A stretch of DNA of 62,467 nt from Selenomonas sp. (GTDB taxonomy: Bacteria; Bacillota; Negativicutes; Selenomonadales; Selenomonadaceae). The notes under the pieces are model-generated. The model saw only the letters and a list, made by a program, of their open reading frames with translations, had not been told where the DNA came from and made no database searches. Shown one piece after another: positions 28,568 to 35,730 of this stretch; position 1 is the stretch's first letter; each line of letters begins with the position of its first letter. The position numbers and the translations under genes were made by a program. The stretch is taken from assembly GCA_017635515.1 (NCBI GenBank), contig JAGBLH010000284.1, positions 1-62,467 of the forward strand. Reading direction: 5' to 3'.

Positions 28568-29545
28568 TTGGGTGCTAAAGATTCCGTCACACATGAATAC
28601 ATGAAACAGCCAGAACAATTTGCCGATGTCTTTAACGGGGCTTTATTCAACGGCGAAGAAATCATTGATCCGAAAAAGCTTCGAGAAATGTCCACTAACA
28701 GCATTGCCCTTCCTTTCGGCAAGGACGGGGCGGCTATCCCAAAGCAGAAAGAGCGTGACCTACTGAAAATGGTCATGAAGACTGACGGCAAGGCGGCTTA
28801 CTGTATTCTGGGCGTGGAAAATCAGGGGAAAGTACATGGGGCCATGGCCGTGAGGAATATGCTCTACGATGCTCTCACCCTGACTGACCAAGTGAAGGCT
28901 GCCGCCAAATCCCACCGTCAGGCGGGAGACACGGGCAAAGACGAAGGCGAGTTCCTGAGCGGCTTCCATAGCGGGGACAGGCTCCTGCCGGTGATTACCA
29001 TGGTAATCCATTGGGGGACGGGGGAATGGGACGCACCCCTGCGTCTCCGAAATATGTACTTAAAGGACGTAAATCCCCGTCTGCTTGACTACACCGCAGA
29101 CTACAAAGTCAATCTGGTGTCCCCCGCACAAATGAGCGATGCGGAGCTGGACACCTTCAAATCAGATTTGAAAGAAGTGCTGAAATTCATCAAGCATTCC
29201 ACTGACAAGAACAAGTTGAGGAAGCTACTGGATGAAGATAAGAAATACCAGAAGCTGGACCGGTTGGCAGCCCAGACCATCAGCGCTTGTTCCGGAGTAG
29301 ATTTCAACATTCCCGTAGGAGAGGAGGAAGTCAACGTGTGCAAGGCTATTGAAGATATGAAAATAGATGCATGGAAAGAGGGGCACAACGAGGGACGTAA
29401 TGAGGAACGCAATGAAGGTATTTCAAAAGCTATTTCTATGTTTAAGAACTTGAACCTCACCAAAGACGTTGCTATCCAGCAGATTGGCGAGAGCTATGCA
29501 CTGTCAAGTGAAGAAGCGGCAGCTTTGGTCAATAGCAGATGGTAA
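28568..29545 (+). CDS. Rpn-family PD-(D/E)XK nuclease / putative transposase
   Basis: 325-residue member of the Rpn/PDDEXK_2 group (often annotated as transposase), a nuclease family linked to RecA-independent recombination and, in some cases, phage defence. The N-terminal nuclease domain has the variant active-site motif ILGVENQ (Glu84, Gln86) after a strand-rich start (KDSVTHEYMKQPEQFADVF). The C-terminal third holds repeated acidic-basic units (EGHNEGRNEERNEG) typical of the family. The preferred start is TTG at 28568, 8 bp after GGAGG; an ATG at 28553 lies inside that site. GC is lower than in the flanking operons, suggesting transfer. Confidence 0.8.
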   Translation: MGAKDSVTHEYMKQPEQFADVFNGALFNGEEIIDPKKLREMSTNSIALPFGKDGAAIPKQKERDLLKMVMKTDGKAAYCILGVENQGKVHGAMAVRNMLYDALTLTDQVKAAAKSHRQAGDTGKDEGEFLSGFHSGDRLLPVITMVIHWGTGEWDAPLRLRNMYLKDVNPRLLDYTADYKVNLVSPAQMSDAELDTFKSDLKEVLKFIKHSTDKNKLRKLLDEDKKYQKLDRLAAQTISACSGVDFNIPVGEEEVNVCKAIEDMKIDAWKEGHNEGRNEERNEGISKAISMFKNLNLTKDVAIQQIGESYALSSEEAAALVNSRW

Positions 29546-29549
29546 GTGA

Positions 29550-30053
29550 AGACTTGTCAGCGGACAGTTTGTTGAAATGGATTATTGTTGCTTCGGCATT
29601 TACGACGTCAAGACCAAGTGCCAGCTGACGGACAAGCTGGAAATACACTTCCTTGAACTGCCGAAGTTCAAGAGCAAGAGCGTAAAGGACATGAACCGCA
29701 TGGAAAAATGGGCGGCATACTTTTCTCCTGCTACCTCTGATGAGGAACTGGAGGAAATAGCCGCCGGTGAAGAGGCCATAAAAGAGGCAATGGAGGTGGA
29801 AGACGTGTTCACCAAAGACGAAGTGGCCAGAAGGTCTTATGAGAAGGCAGAGAAATTCCGTCGCGACCAGGCAGCACAATTGAGTTATGCCGAAAAAAGG
29901 GGCGAAGAACGAGGCGAAAAGAAAGGCATCAGGGGTACGGTAGTTGCACTGAAAAGCCTTAACCTGGACAAGAAAACCATTGCCCTCAAGTTGGCAGAAG
30001 TTTTCGGACTAGATGATAAAGCGGCAAATAAGTATGTGGAAGCAAATTGGTAA
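29550..30053 (+). pseudogene. 3' remnant of a second Rpn-family nuclease gene
   Basis: The frame is open from 29550 with a first ATG at 29577 (158 residues). It begins in the middle of the family sequence: IYDVKTKCQLTDKLEIHFLELPK is a C-terminal-domain motif of PDDEXK_2 proteins, and the catalytic nuclease domain is missing. The remainder holds the usual acidic-basic repeat (EKRGEERGEKKG) and a short C-terminal helix ending in W, as in the neighbouring full-length gene. No ribosome site precedes the ATG. It is most likely a deletion relic, though an expressed C-terminal fragment cannot be excluded. Confidence 0.7.
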
Positions 30054-30091
30054 GGCAAGTCGGTAAGCGAAAATACTTTCATGACATTTTG

Positions 30092-30123
30092 TACGGCTGG
30101 CATTCATTCTGCCAGCCGTATTC
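30092..30123 (+). terminator. Hairpin after the Rpn remnant
   Basis: TACGGCTGGCA (30092-30102) and TGCCAGCCGTA (30110-30120) form a perfect 11-bp stem with a 7-nt loop. Only two T follow, so termination would be weak; it could also be a transposon-end-like palindrome. Confidence 0.45.
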
Positions 30124-30148
30124 CAAATCCAGCGACAGGAGGCAAAAC

Positions 30149-30208
30149 ATGGACACCTCCGTAACGATAGGTATATCCACTAACGAAAGCCTGCAAAAAT
30201 CGTTATGA
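30149..30208 (+). CDS. Possible 19-codon small ORF
   Basis: ATG at 30149 is preceded by AGGAGG (30138-30143) at good spacing and encodes 19 residues (starting MDTSVTIGIS) before TGA. No similarity is recognised. It is listed only because of the strong ribosome site in an otherwise empty 248-bp gap. A 13-codon ORF with a weaker site follows at 30220-30261. Confidence 0.25.
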   Translation: MDTSVTIGISTNESLQKSL

Positions 30209-30301
30209 GGGGGTGCAAAATGACCGTCAAGGCAGGAATGGCGGAGGAGGGTAGCGAATAGCCGTGTCATGTAATGTTTGTTCTGCGAGGTGTATTTGCA
30301 T

Positions 30302-31378
30302 ATGAAAATTAAGACGGTGCTACAGTCAGCAGTAAAACTTCTTGGTTTGTTGGCTGTTTTTTCTATTGACACGACGGTACAGGCTGAAAGCGTTGCTGTG
30401 AAGGATATCCCATTTACTTCCATAGATGGTGTCCAGGTCGGTAATGCTCAAGAAAACCAAGGAAAGACGGGGGTGACGGTTCTTTGCTTTCCAAATGGTG
30501 CAAAAACGGGAGTTGACATCAGCGGTGGAGGACCAGCATCGAGGGAAACGCCTGTGCTTGACCCAACTAAGGAGAATATCGGCATTCATGCTATTGTTTT
30601 GGCGGGAGGGAGTGCCTACGGTCTTGCTGCAGCCGATGGAGTGATGAAGTGTCTGGAGGAGAACGGCATCGGCTACGATACAGGATTTGCCCTTGTGCCA
30701 TTGGTGGTGCAGTCGGGCATTTATGACCTTTCCTATGGCAGTGCAACTATCCGTCCAAATAGTGGGATGGGCTATGAGGCTTGTCAAAATGCTCTGGTTC
30801 GGAGCCAGCCCATAAGCGGCTCTGTCGGAGCAGGTACGGGAGCAACGGTGGGAAAGCTATGCGGCATGAGGCAATCACAGAAAAGTGGCATAGGCTATTA
30901 TGCGGTGCAAATCGGCAAATTGAAGCTGGGAGCCGTCGTCGTGGTCAATGCTCTTGGGGATGTGTATGCGAATGGGAAAAAGATAGCCGGACTGATGAAC
31001 GAAGAGCGTACCGGCTTCATTGACAGCGCACAAGAGCTTTATCGTACAGCGAGCCCAAAAGATTTGTTGTCTCGCACGAATACAACCATTGGGGCCATTG
31101 TCACAAACGGCAAGTTTGACAAGGCAGAACTCACTCGTATAGCGGCACAGGCCAGAAATGCTTATGCCCGCTCCATAAATCCAGTAGGGACACTTGCTGA
31201 TGGCGACACCATATACGCATCTTCTTGCGGAGAACTGGTGGATGCAGATGTCAATATGGCAGGGACACTGGCGGCTGAAGTCATGGCCAAGGCCATAGAG
31301 AATGCTGTTGTTTCGTCCAGAATGGATGATGCTGAGTATCTGTCCAATTGTCTGAGTCTGCCAGAAAAGCAGAAATAA
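30302..31378 (+). CDS. Exported P1/S58 family (DmpA/NylC-like) peptidase
   Basis: N-terminal-nucleophile hydrolase of the DmpA/NylC fold, 358 residues. Such enzymes cut themselves to create an active N-terminal Thr or Ser and act as aminopeptidases or amide hydrolases. The cleavage site is seen as SRTNTTIGAI, with Asn260/Thr261 the predicted junction. The core motifs IDGVQVGNAQ, ISGGGPASRETPVL and VLAGGSAYGL are present. A signal peptide (about 1-27, ending TVQAES) means export to the periplasm, which is unusual for the family. The ATG at 30302 is preferred over TTG at 30278. The gene lies in a lower-GC accessory patch. Confidence 0.85.
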   Translation: MKIKTVLQSAVKLLGLLAVFSIDTTVQAESVAVKDIPFTSIDGVQVGNAQENQGKTGVTVLCFPNGAKTGVDISGGGPASRETPVLDPTKENIGIHAIVLAGGSAYGLAAADGVMKCLEENGIGYDTGFALVPLVVQSGIYDLSYGSATIRPNSGMGYEACQNALVRSQPISGSVGAGTGATVGKLCGMRQSQKSGIGYYAVQIGKLKLGAVVVVNALGDVYANGKKIAGLMNEERTGFIDSAQELYRTASPKDLLSRTNTTIGAIVTNGKFDKAELTRIAAQARNAYARSINPVGTLADGDTIYASSCGELVDADVNMAGTLAAEVMAKAIENAVVSSRMDDAEYLSNCLSLPEKQK

Positions 31379-31470
31379 ATGGCGTGGAAAATATCAAAAA
31401 AGTCATGGAACAGGTGAATAAGCCCCTCGGAAGAAACCTTTCGAGGGGCTTATTTTGGACGCAATTTTTG

Positions 31471-32418
31471 TTACCAGCCACCCGAGGAGCCGCCGCCACC
31501 GGAACTGCCGCCGCCGTAGCCGCCGGAGCTGCTGGAGCTGCTGGAACTGTCGCTTGAACTGTAGCTTGAGCTACCACCGGAACCGCCGCTCCAGAAGTTG
31601 TCATCATTGTCGTCATTATCGTTATTGATATAGGATTGCCATTTCAGGCTGCCCAGGTGTCCCATTGTGATGATATAAAGCAGGACGCCCAGGATATTCA
31701 TAAAGATATTTATGGCAAGAAGCATGGCCATGCTGACCAGTGGACCGATTACACCGTAGAACAGGAAAGCTACCACCAGAACCAGAATGATAAATATGCC
31801 ATAGTAGAGTATATCCTCCCACCATTCTGTTTTCATCTCTGCTACCGGTGGCGTTTCTGCCGGTATAGCAGGTTGGGGAGCAGTGAGCACACTGGACGGT
31901 ACCTCTGTCCCGTAGTTTTCATAGACCTTGCGGGCAAGTTTTTGATAGGCTTCATAGATGCCGGCAGAATACGCTTCGCTGCGGAATTTGCCTTTCATGC
32001 CGTCCAGCACTTCCCCGGCATAGCCATCGGTGATGGCGCCCTCCAGTCCGTAGCCCACCTCTATGCGAAACTTCCGGTCACCTTTGGCAATGAGCAACAG
32101 TACGCCGTTGTTTTTTTCTGCATCGCCAATGCCCCAGGTGCGGAACAGGCGATTGGCGTAGCTTTCTATATCTTCCTCGTTCAGCGTGTCGATAGTCACT
32201 ACCACCAGTTGTGCTCCAAAGCGGTTATCCAGATCCTGACCGATGGAAAGGATTTTTTGCCGTTCCTCAGGCTCTACCATGTTCTCGAAGTCTGCCACAT
32301 ATATATCCTGGGTGGGGGCTGAAGGGATATCAGGGGTTGTGGTGTCCTCGTTCAGCCACAGGAAGGCCATGCAAGCTATGACTACTAGGCAGACGACTGC
32401 CCGTACTGCCGCCTTCAA
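31471..32418 (-). CDS. TPM-domain (YgcG-like) membrane protein
   Basis: 315 residues: an N-terminal hydrophobic signal or anchor (about 5-22), an extracytoplasmic TPM domain (about 38-165, with NRFGAQLVVVTI and RKFRIEVGYGLEGAITD), two or three membrane helices (about 200-260), and a low-complexity Ser/Gly tail ending in GGGGSSGGW. TPM proteins of this kind are widespread and are often next to LemA; proposed roles include membrane-protein repair or phosphatase-like activity, but the function is not established. Its start overlaps the stop of lemA by 4 bp, so the pair is cotranscribed on the minus strand. Confidence 0.85.
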   Translation of the reverse strand: MKAAVRAVVCLVVIACMAFLWLNEDTTTPDIPSAPTQDIYVADFENMVEPEERQKILSIGQDLDNRFGAQLVVVTIDTLNEEDIESYANRLFRTWGIGDAEKNNGVLLLIAKGDRKFRIEVGYGLEGAITDGYAGEVLDGMKGKFRSEAYSAGIYEAYQKLARKVYENYGTEVPSSVLTAPQPAIPAETPPVAEMKTEWWEDILYYGIFIILVLVVAFLFYGVIGPLVSMAMLLAINIFMNILGVLLYIITMGHLGSLKWQSYINNDNDDNDDNFWSGGSGGSSSYSSSDSSSSSSSSGGYGGGSSGGGGSSGGW

Positions 32419-32969
32419 AATGCCACCTGGGGCACATTGTGTGCCGCCTCATCAGCTGCAAAGGGGGCAAGGGGGCTGTAGCCCATTACGCCTGCCAGGA
32501 TATTGCCAGGGAAGGTGCTGACGGTGAGATTGTACTCACGTATGGCATTGTTGTAGTCCCGCCTGGCTACGGCAATGCGGTTCTCAGAGCCTGCAATTTC
32601 CCGCATGAGCTCGGTGAAGTGGGCATCTGCCTTCAAGGTGGGGTAATTTTCCGCCACAGCCAGCAGCCTGCCCAGGGCTCCTGTCAGTTCCTGGTCTGCC
32701 GCTGCCATGTCCTCTGGGGAGGTGGCCCTTGCTACTTTGGCCCGGGCCGCTGTTACTTCTGTCAGGACTTTTTCTTCATACTGCATATAGCCCTTGACGG
32801 TGTTCACCAGATTGGGAATCAGGTCAGCCCGCCGCTGGATTTGGTTTTCCACTTGCCCGTACTGGCTGTCTACCTCGATTTTGGCGCTCTTTACGGAATT
32901 GTACAAGCCGATGCCGCAAAAGACAAGGATGGCAGCCAGGACAAGCGGGATTATGGCTAGATTTTTCAT
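32415..32969 (-). CDS. LemA family protein
   Basis: 184 residues, with an N-terminal membrane helix (about 4-22) followed by a helical-bundle domain. It contains the typical YNSVKSAKIEVDSQYGQVENQIQRRADLIPNLV segment and the terminal REYNLTVSTFPGNILA motif. The function is unknown in general; LemA and TPM proteins are regularly paired, as here. GGAGGAG precedes the start on the minus strand. The 317-bp gap to galK upstream holds the divergent gal promoter, two operators and a REP-like palindrome. Confidence 0.9.
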   Translation of the reverse strand: MKNLAIIPLVLAAILVFCGIGLYNSVKSAKIEVDSQYGQVENQIQRRADLIPNLVNTVKGYMQYEEKVLTEVTAARAKVARATSPEDMAAADQELTGALGRLLAVAENYPTLKADAHFTELMREIAGSENRIAVARRDYNNAIREYNLTVSTFPGNILAGVMGYSPLAPFAADEAAHNVPQVAF

Positions 32970-33092
32970 TTGCTCTCCTCCTTCTAAAAAACACCTGTCC
33001 CCGCAAGGTCAGGTGCAGTATTTTACTTTACTTCTCCTTAAGAAAAATTCGTTGCCTCACCTGAGATTCCTGCTGAGTGGGAGGGAAAATTT

Positions 33093-33125
33093 GGCACGGC
33101 GTGCCTTCTCCTAAAGGGGGAAGGC
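33093..33125. repeat. REP-like palindrome upstream of galK
   Basis: GGCAC-GGC-GTGCC (33093-33105) overlaps a 9-bp stem GCCTTCTCC (33103-33111) with GGGGAAGGC (33117-33125). Related CCTTCCCC/GGGGAAGG palindromes occur at 35640-35676 and 60955-60970, so this looks like a dispersed repeat. Confidence 0.5.
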
Positions 33126-33131
33126 ATATAT

Positions 33132-33145
33132 GGAAAACGTTTACA
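33132..33145 (+). promoter_or_regulatory. LacI/GalR-type operator 1 of the gal operon
   Basis: GGAAAACGTTTACA, the imperfect palindrome around central ACGT typical of LacI-family operators, lies directly upstream of the -35 box. An identical 14-mer lies exactly 120 bp downstream, and a GalR-like gene is in the same cluster. Confidence 0.75.
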
Positions 33146-33152
33146 AAAATCA

Positions 33153-33181
33153 TTGACAAGACCGAAACCCTGTAGTAAACT
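33153..33181 (+). promoter_or_regulatory. galK promoter
   Basis: TTGACA (33153-33158), 17 bp, TAAACT (33176-33181). The promoter lies between the two operators, as in DNA-looping repression systems. Confidence 0.65.
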
Positions 33182-33251
33182 TATAAACAACAAGAGGAAA
33201 TACAGTGCAAGTTCGAACGAGTTTGGCTTGCGCTATATTTCAAAGCAACAA

Positions 33252-33265
33252 GGAAAACGTTTACA
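33252..33265 (+). promoter_or_regulatory. LacI/GalR-type operator 2 of the gal operon
   Basis: A second, identical GGAAAACGTTTACA, in the 5' untranslated region 21 bp before the galK ATG and 10 bp before the ribosome site. Binding here could block elongation or form a loop with operator 1. Confidence 0.75.
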
Positions 33266-33286
33266 GTAGCGACGGGAGGAAATACC

Positions 33287-34465
33287 ATGGCAACTGAGAT
33301 TCTGGCAGAGATGAAAAAGGTTTTCGAGGAAAAGTTCGGCAAGGCTGAGACGAGAGGATTCTTCTCTCCGGGTCGGGTGAACCTCATTGGCGAGCATACG
33401 GATTACAACGGCGGCCATGTTTTCCCCTGCGCCATTTCTCTGGGCACCTATGCACTGGTGGCTGATCGTCAGGATAGCAAGACCCGCATTTACTCCATGA
33501 ATCAGGAGGGGGCAGGCATCATCGAGTTCGAGATGTCCGGGCTTGCCTATGACAGTTCCAAGGGCTGGGCTAATTATCCCATGGGCGTGGTGAAGGTTTT
33601 CGAGGATGCAGGCCACAAGTGCTCCCACGGCTTTGATATTCTGATTTACGGCACCCTGCCCAATGGCTCCGGCCTTTCTTCCTCCGCTTCTTTGGAGGTG
33701 CTGACGGCAGTTATCCTCAATGATGCTTTCTCCTTCGGCCTGGACATGGTGGAGATGGTGAAACTGAGCCAGAAGGCTGAGAATACTTTCGTAGGTGTGA
33801 ACTGCGGCATCATGGATCAGTTCGCCGTGGGCATGGGTAAGAAGGACTGCGCTATCCTCTTGGACTGCAGCACCCTTGAGTACCGCTACAGCAAGATCGC
33901 CCTTGACGGTGCCAGCATCGTCATCACCAATACCAACAAGCCCCACTCCCTGGCTTCTTCTGCTTACAATGTGCGCCGCGCCCAGTGCGAGCATGCTCTG
34001 AACGAGCTGAAGGAAGTTCGTCCTGAACTGGCAACCCTCGGTTCTTTGACCAATCTTGAGTATGACAAGCTGGCTGGCCATATCTCCGACCATGTGGAGC
34101 GTCAGCGGGCCCGCCATGCAGTTTATGAGAACCAGCGCACCTTGGAGGCGGTGAAGGCTCTGGAGGCAAATGATGTGGCCCGCTTCGGCGAGCTTATGGA
34201 CATGAGCCATGTTTCCCTGCGTGATGATTACGATGTGACGGGCGTGGAACTGGACACTCTGGCAGAGCTGGCCTGGGAGCAGGAGGGCGTCATTGGCTCC
34301 CGCATGACCGGCGCAGGGTTCGGCGGCTGCACTGTGAGCCTAGTGAAGAATGAAGCCATTGAGGCTTTCAAGCAGAAGATTGAGGCTGCTTATGAGAAGA
34401 AGATTGGGTATAAGCCTAGTTTCTATGTTGCCAGCATTGCTGATGGGACGCATCGGTTGGTATAA
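33287..34465 (+). CDS. galK: Galactokinase
   Basis: Phosphorylates galactose at C1 with ATP, the first Leloir step. The 392-residue GHMP kinase has the galactose signature GRVNLIGEHTDYNGG near residues 27-41, the phosphate-binding LPNGSGLSSSASLEV and the C-terminal MTGAGFGGCTVSLV. The ATG follows GGGAGGA (33274-33280). It heads galK-galE-galT, each with its own ribosome site, and the promoter region carries two identical LacI-type operators. Confidence 0.97.
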   Translation: MATEILAEMKKVFEEKFGKAETRGFFSPGRVNLIGEHTDYNGGHVFPCAISLGTYALVADRQDSKTRIYSMNQEGAGIIEFEMSGLAYDSSKGWANYPMGVVKVFEDAGHKCSHGFDILIYGTLPNGSGLSSSASLEVLTAVILNDAFSFGLDMVEMVKLSQKAENTFVGVNCGIMDQFAVGMGKKDCAILLDCSTLEYRYSKIALDGASIVITNTNKPHSLASSAYNVRRAQCEHALNELKEVRPELATLGSLTNLEYDKLAGHISDHVERQRARHAVYENQRTLEAVKALEANDVARFGELMDMSHVSLRDDYDVTGVELDTLAELAWEQEGVIGSRMTGAGFGGCTVSLVKNEAIEAFKQKIEAAYEKKIGYKPSFYVASIADGTHRLV

Positions 34466-34500
34466 TAGTAACGATTTCTTACAGACGTTTCGGCTGTTCA

Positions 34501-34593
34501 TTTTCTTTGGCGCAAAGAAAACGAACCAAAAGAAAACGCGGACTGAAATCACATCGTGTGATTTCCGCGTCCGCGGGGCCCATCCTTGGGCCC
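34501..34593. repeat. Three consecutive hairpins between galK and galE
   Basis: Hairpin 1 pairs TTTTCTTT (34501-34508) with AAAGAAAA (34514-34521). Hairpin 2 has inner stem AAATCACA/TGTGATTT (34546-34553 with 34557-34564) stacked on ACGCGG/CCGCGT (34536-34541 with 34565-34570). Hairpin 3 is GGGCCC-6 nt-GGGCCC (34576-34593). There is no T-run, so this is not a simple terminator. Such a clustered palindromic unit suggests an interspersed non-coding repeat or an mRNA-stability element. Confidence 0.6.
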
Positions 34594-34647
34594 TGGGGGT
34601 TTGGGAAGTTTGAGATGCTTTTGTTCGTTTGGTGAGGAGTGTTAGTT

Positions 34648-35637
34648 ATGTCAATTTTGGTTTGTGGTGGTGCTGGTTATATTGGTTCCCATGCAGTTCA
34701 TCAGCTGGTGGAGAAGGGGGAGGAGGTTGTCATCGTTGACAATCTCCAGACCGGCCACCTTGATGCGGTGAATCCTGCTGCTAAGTTCTACAAGGGCGAT
34801 ATCCGCGAGGCGGCGGTGTTGGACAAGATTTTCACGGAGAATAAGATTGAGGCGGTTATCCACTTCGCTGCCAACTCTCTGGTGGGGGAGAGCATGGAAA
34901 AGCCTTTGAAATACTTCAACAACAACGTTTACGGCATGCAGGTGCTGCTGGAAGCCATGGTGCGCCATCAGGTGGACAAGATTGTCTTTTCTTCTACGGC
35001 GGCTGTTTACGGCGAGCCGAAGCGGGTGCCCATCATGGAAGATGATGAGACCAACCCCACCAACACTTATGGCGAGACCAAGCGCACCATGGAGCGCATG
35101 ATGAAGTGGGTCAGCCAGGCTGACGGCATCCGCTTCGTGTCCCTGCGCTACTTCAATGCGGCAGGCGCCCTGCCCGATGGCTCCATCGGTGAGGATCATC
35201 ACCCGGAGACCCATCTGATTCCCCTGATTCTCCAGGTTCCTCTGGGCAAGCGCGACCATATCACCGTCTTTGGTGACGATTACGATACCCCGGACGGCAC
35301 CTGCCTGCGCGACTACATCCATGTCATTGATTTGGCAGATGCTCATGTACTGGCTCTCGATTATCTGCGCAAGGGCGGCGAGAGCAATATCTTCAACCTG
35401 GGCAACGGCCAGGGCTTCTCAGTGAAGGAAATGATCGAAGCCGCCAAGGAGGCCACGGGCCTTGATATCAAGGTGGAAATGGGTGCCCGCCGCGCAGGCG
35501 ACCCTGCCCAGCTCATCGCTTCCAGCGAGAAGGCCCGCAAGGTTCTGGGCTGGCAGCCGAAGTTCACGGATGTGAAGCAGGTCATCGGCACCGCCTGGAA
35601 CTGGCACCAGAAGCATCCGGAGGGGTACGAGAAATAA
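34648..35637 (+). CDS. galE: UDP-glucose 4-epimerase
   Basis: Interconverts UDP-galactose and UDP-glucose with bound NAD. The 329 residues carry the Rossmann motif GGAGYIGSH at the N terminus, the catalytic YxxxK in NTYGETKRTMERM, and SLRYFNAAGA. The ATG at 34648 lies 8 bp after GAGGAG; a GTG at 34639 is in frame but overlaps the site. The gene also supplies UDP-galactose for polysaccharide synthesis. Its gap from galK is 182 bp and holds three hairpins, so galE may have a different transcript stability or an own promoter. Confidence 0.96.
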   Translation: MSILVCGGAGYIGSHAVHQLVEKGEEVVIVDNLQTGHLDAVNPAAKFYKGDIREAAVLDKIFTENKIEAVIHFAANSLVGESMEKPLKYFNNNVYGMQVLLEAMVRHQVDKIVFSSTAAVYGEPKRVPIMEDDETNPTNTYGETKRTMERMMKWVSQADGIRFVSLRYFNAAGALPDGSIGEDHHPETHLIPLILQVPLGKRDHITVFGDDYDTPDGTCLRDYIHVIDLADAHVLALDYLRKGGESNIFNLGNGQGFSVKEMIEAAKEATGLDIKVEMGARRAGDPAQLIASSEKARKVLGWQPKFTDVKQVIGTAWNWHQKHPEGYEK

Positions 35638-35639
35638 AG

Positions 35640-35676
35640 CCTTCCCCTATGGGGAAGGTGGCAGTCCGAAGGACTG
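35640..35676. repeat. REP-like double palindrome after galE
   Basis: CCTTCCCC (35640-35647) pairs with GGGGAAGG (35651-35658), then CAGTCC (35662-35667) with GGACTG (35671-35676), followed by ACGGATGAGG. The CCTTCCCC-GGGGAAGG unit recurs in related form at 33103-33125 and 60955-60970. Confidence 0.6.
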
Positions 35677-35730
35677 ACGGATGAGGTGGCAATTCCCCTC
35701 TCAACATAAAGTGTGGAAGGAAGACCAAAG

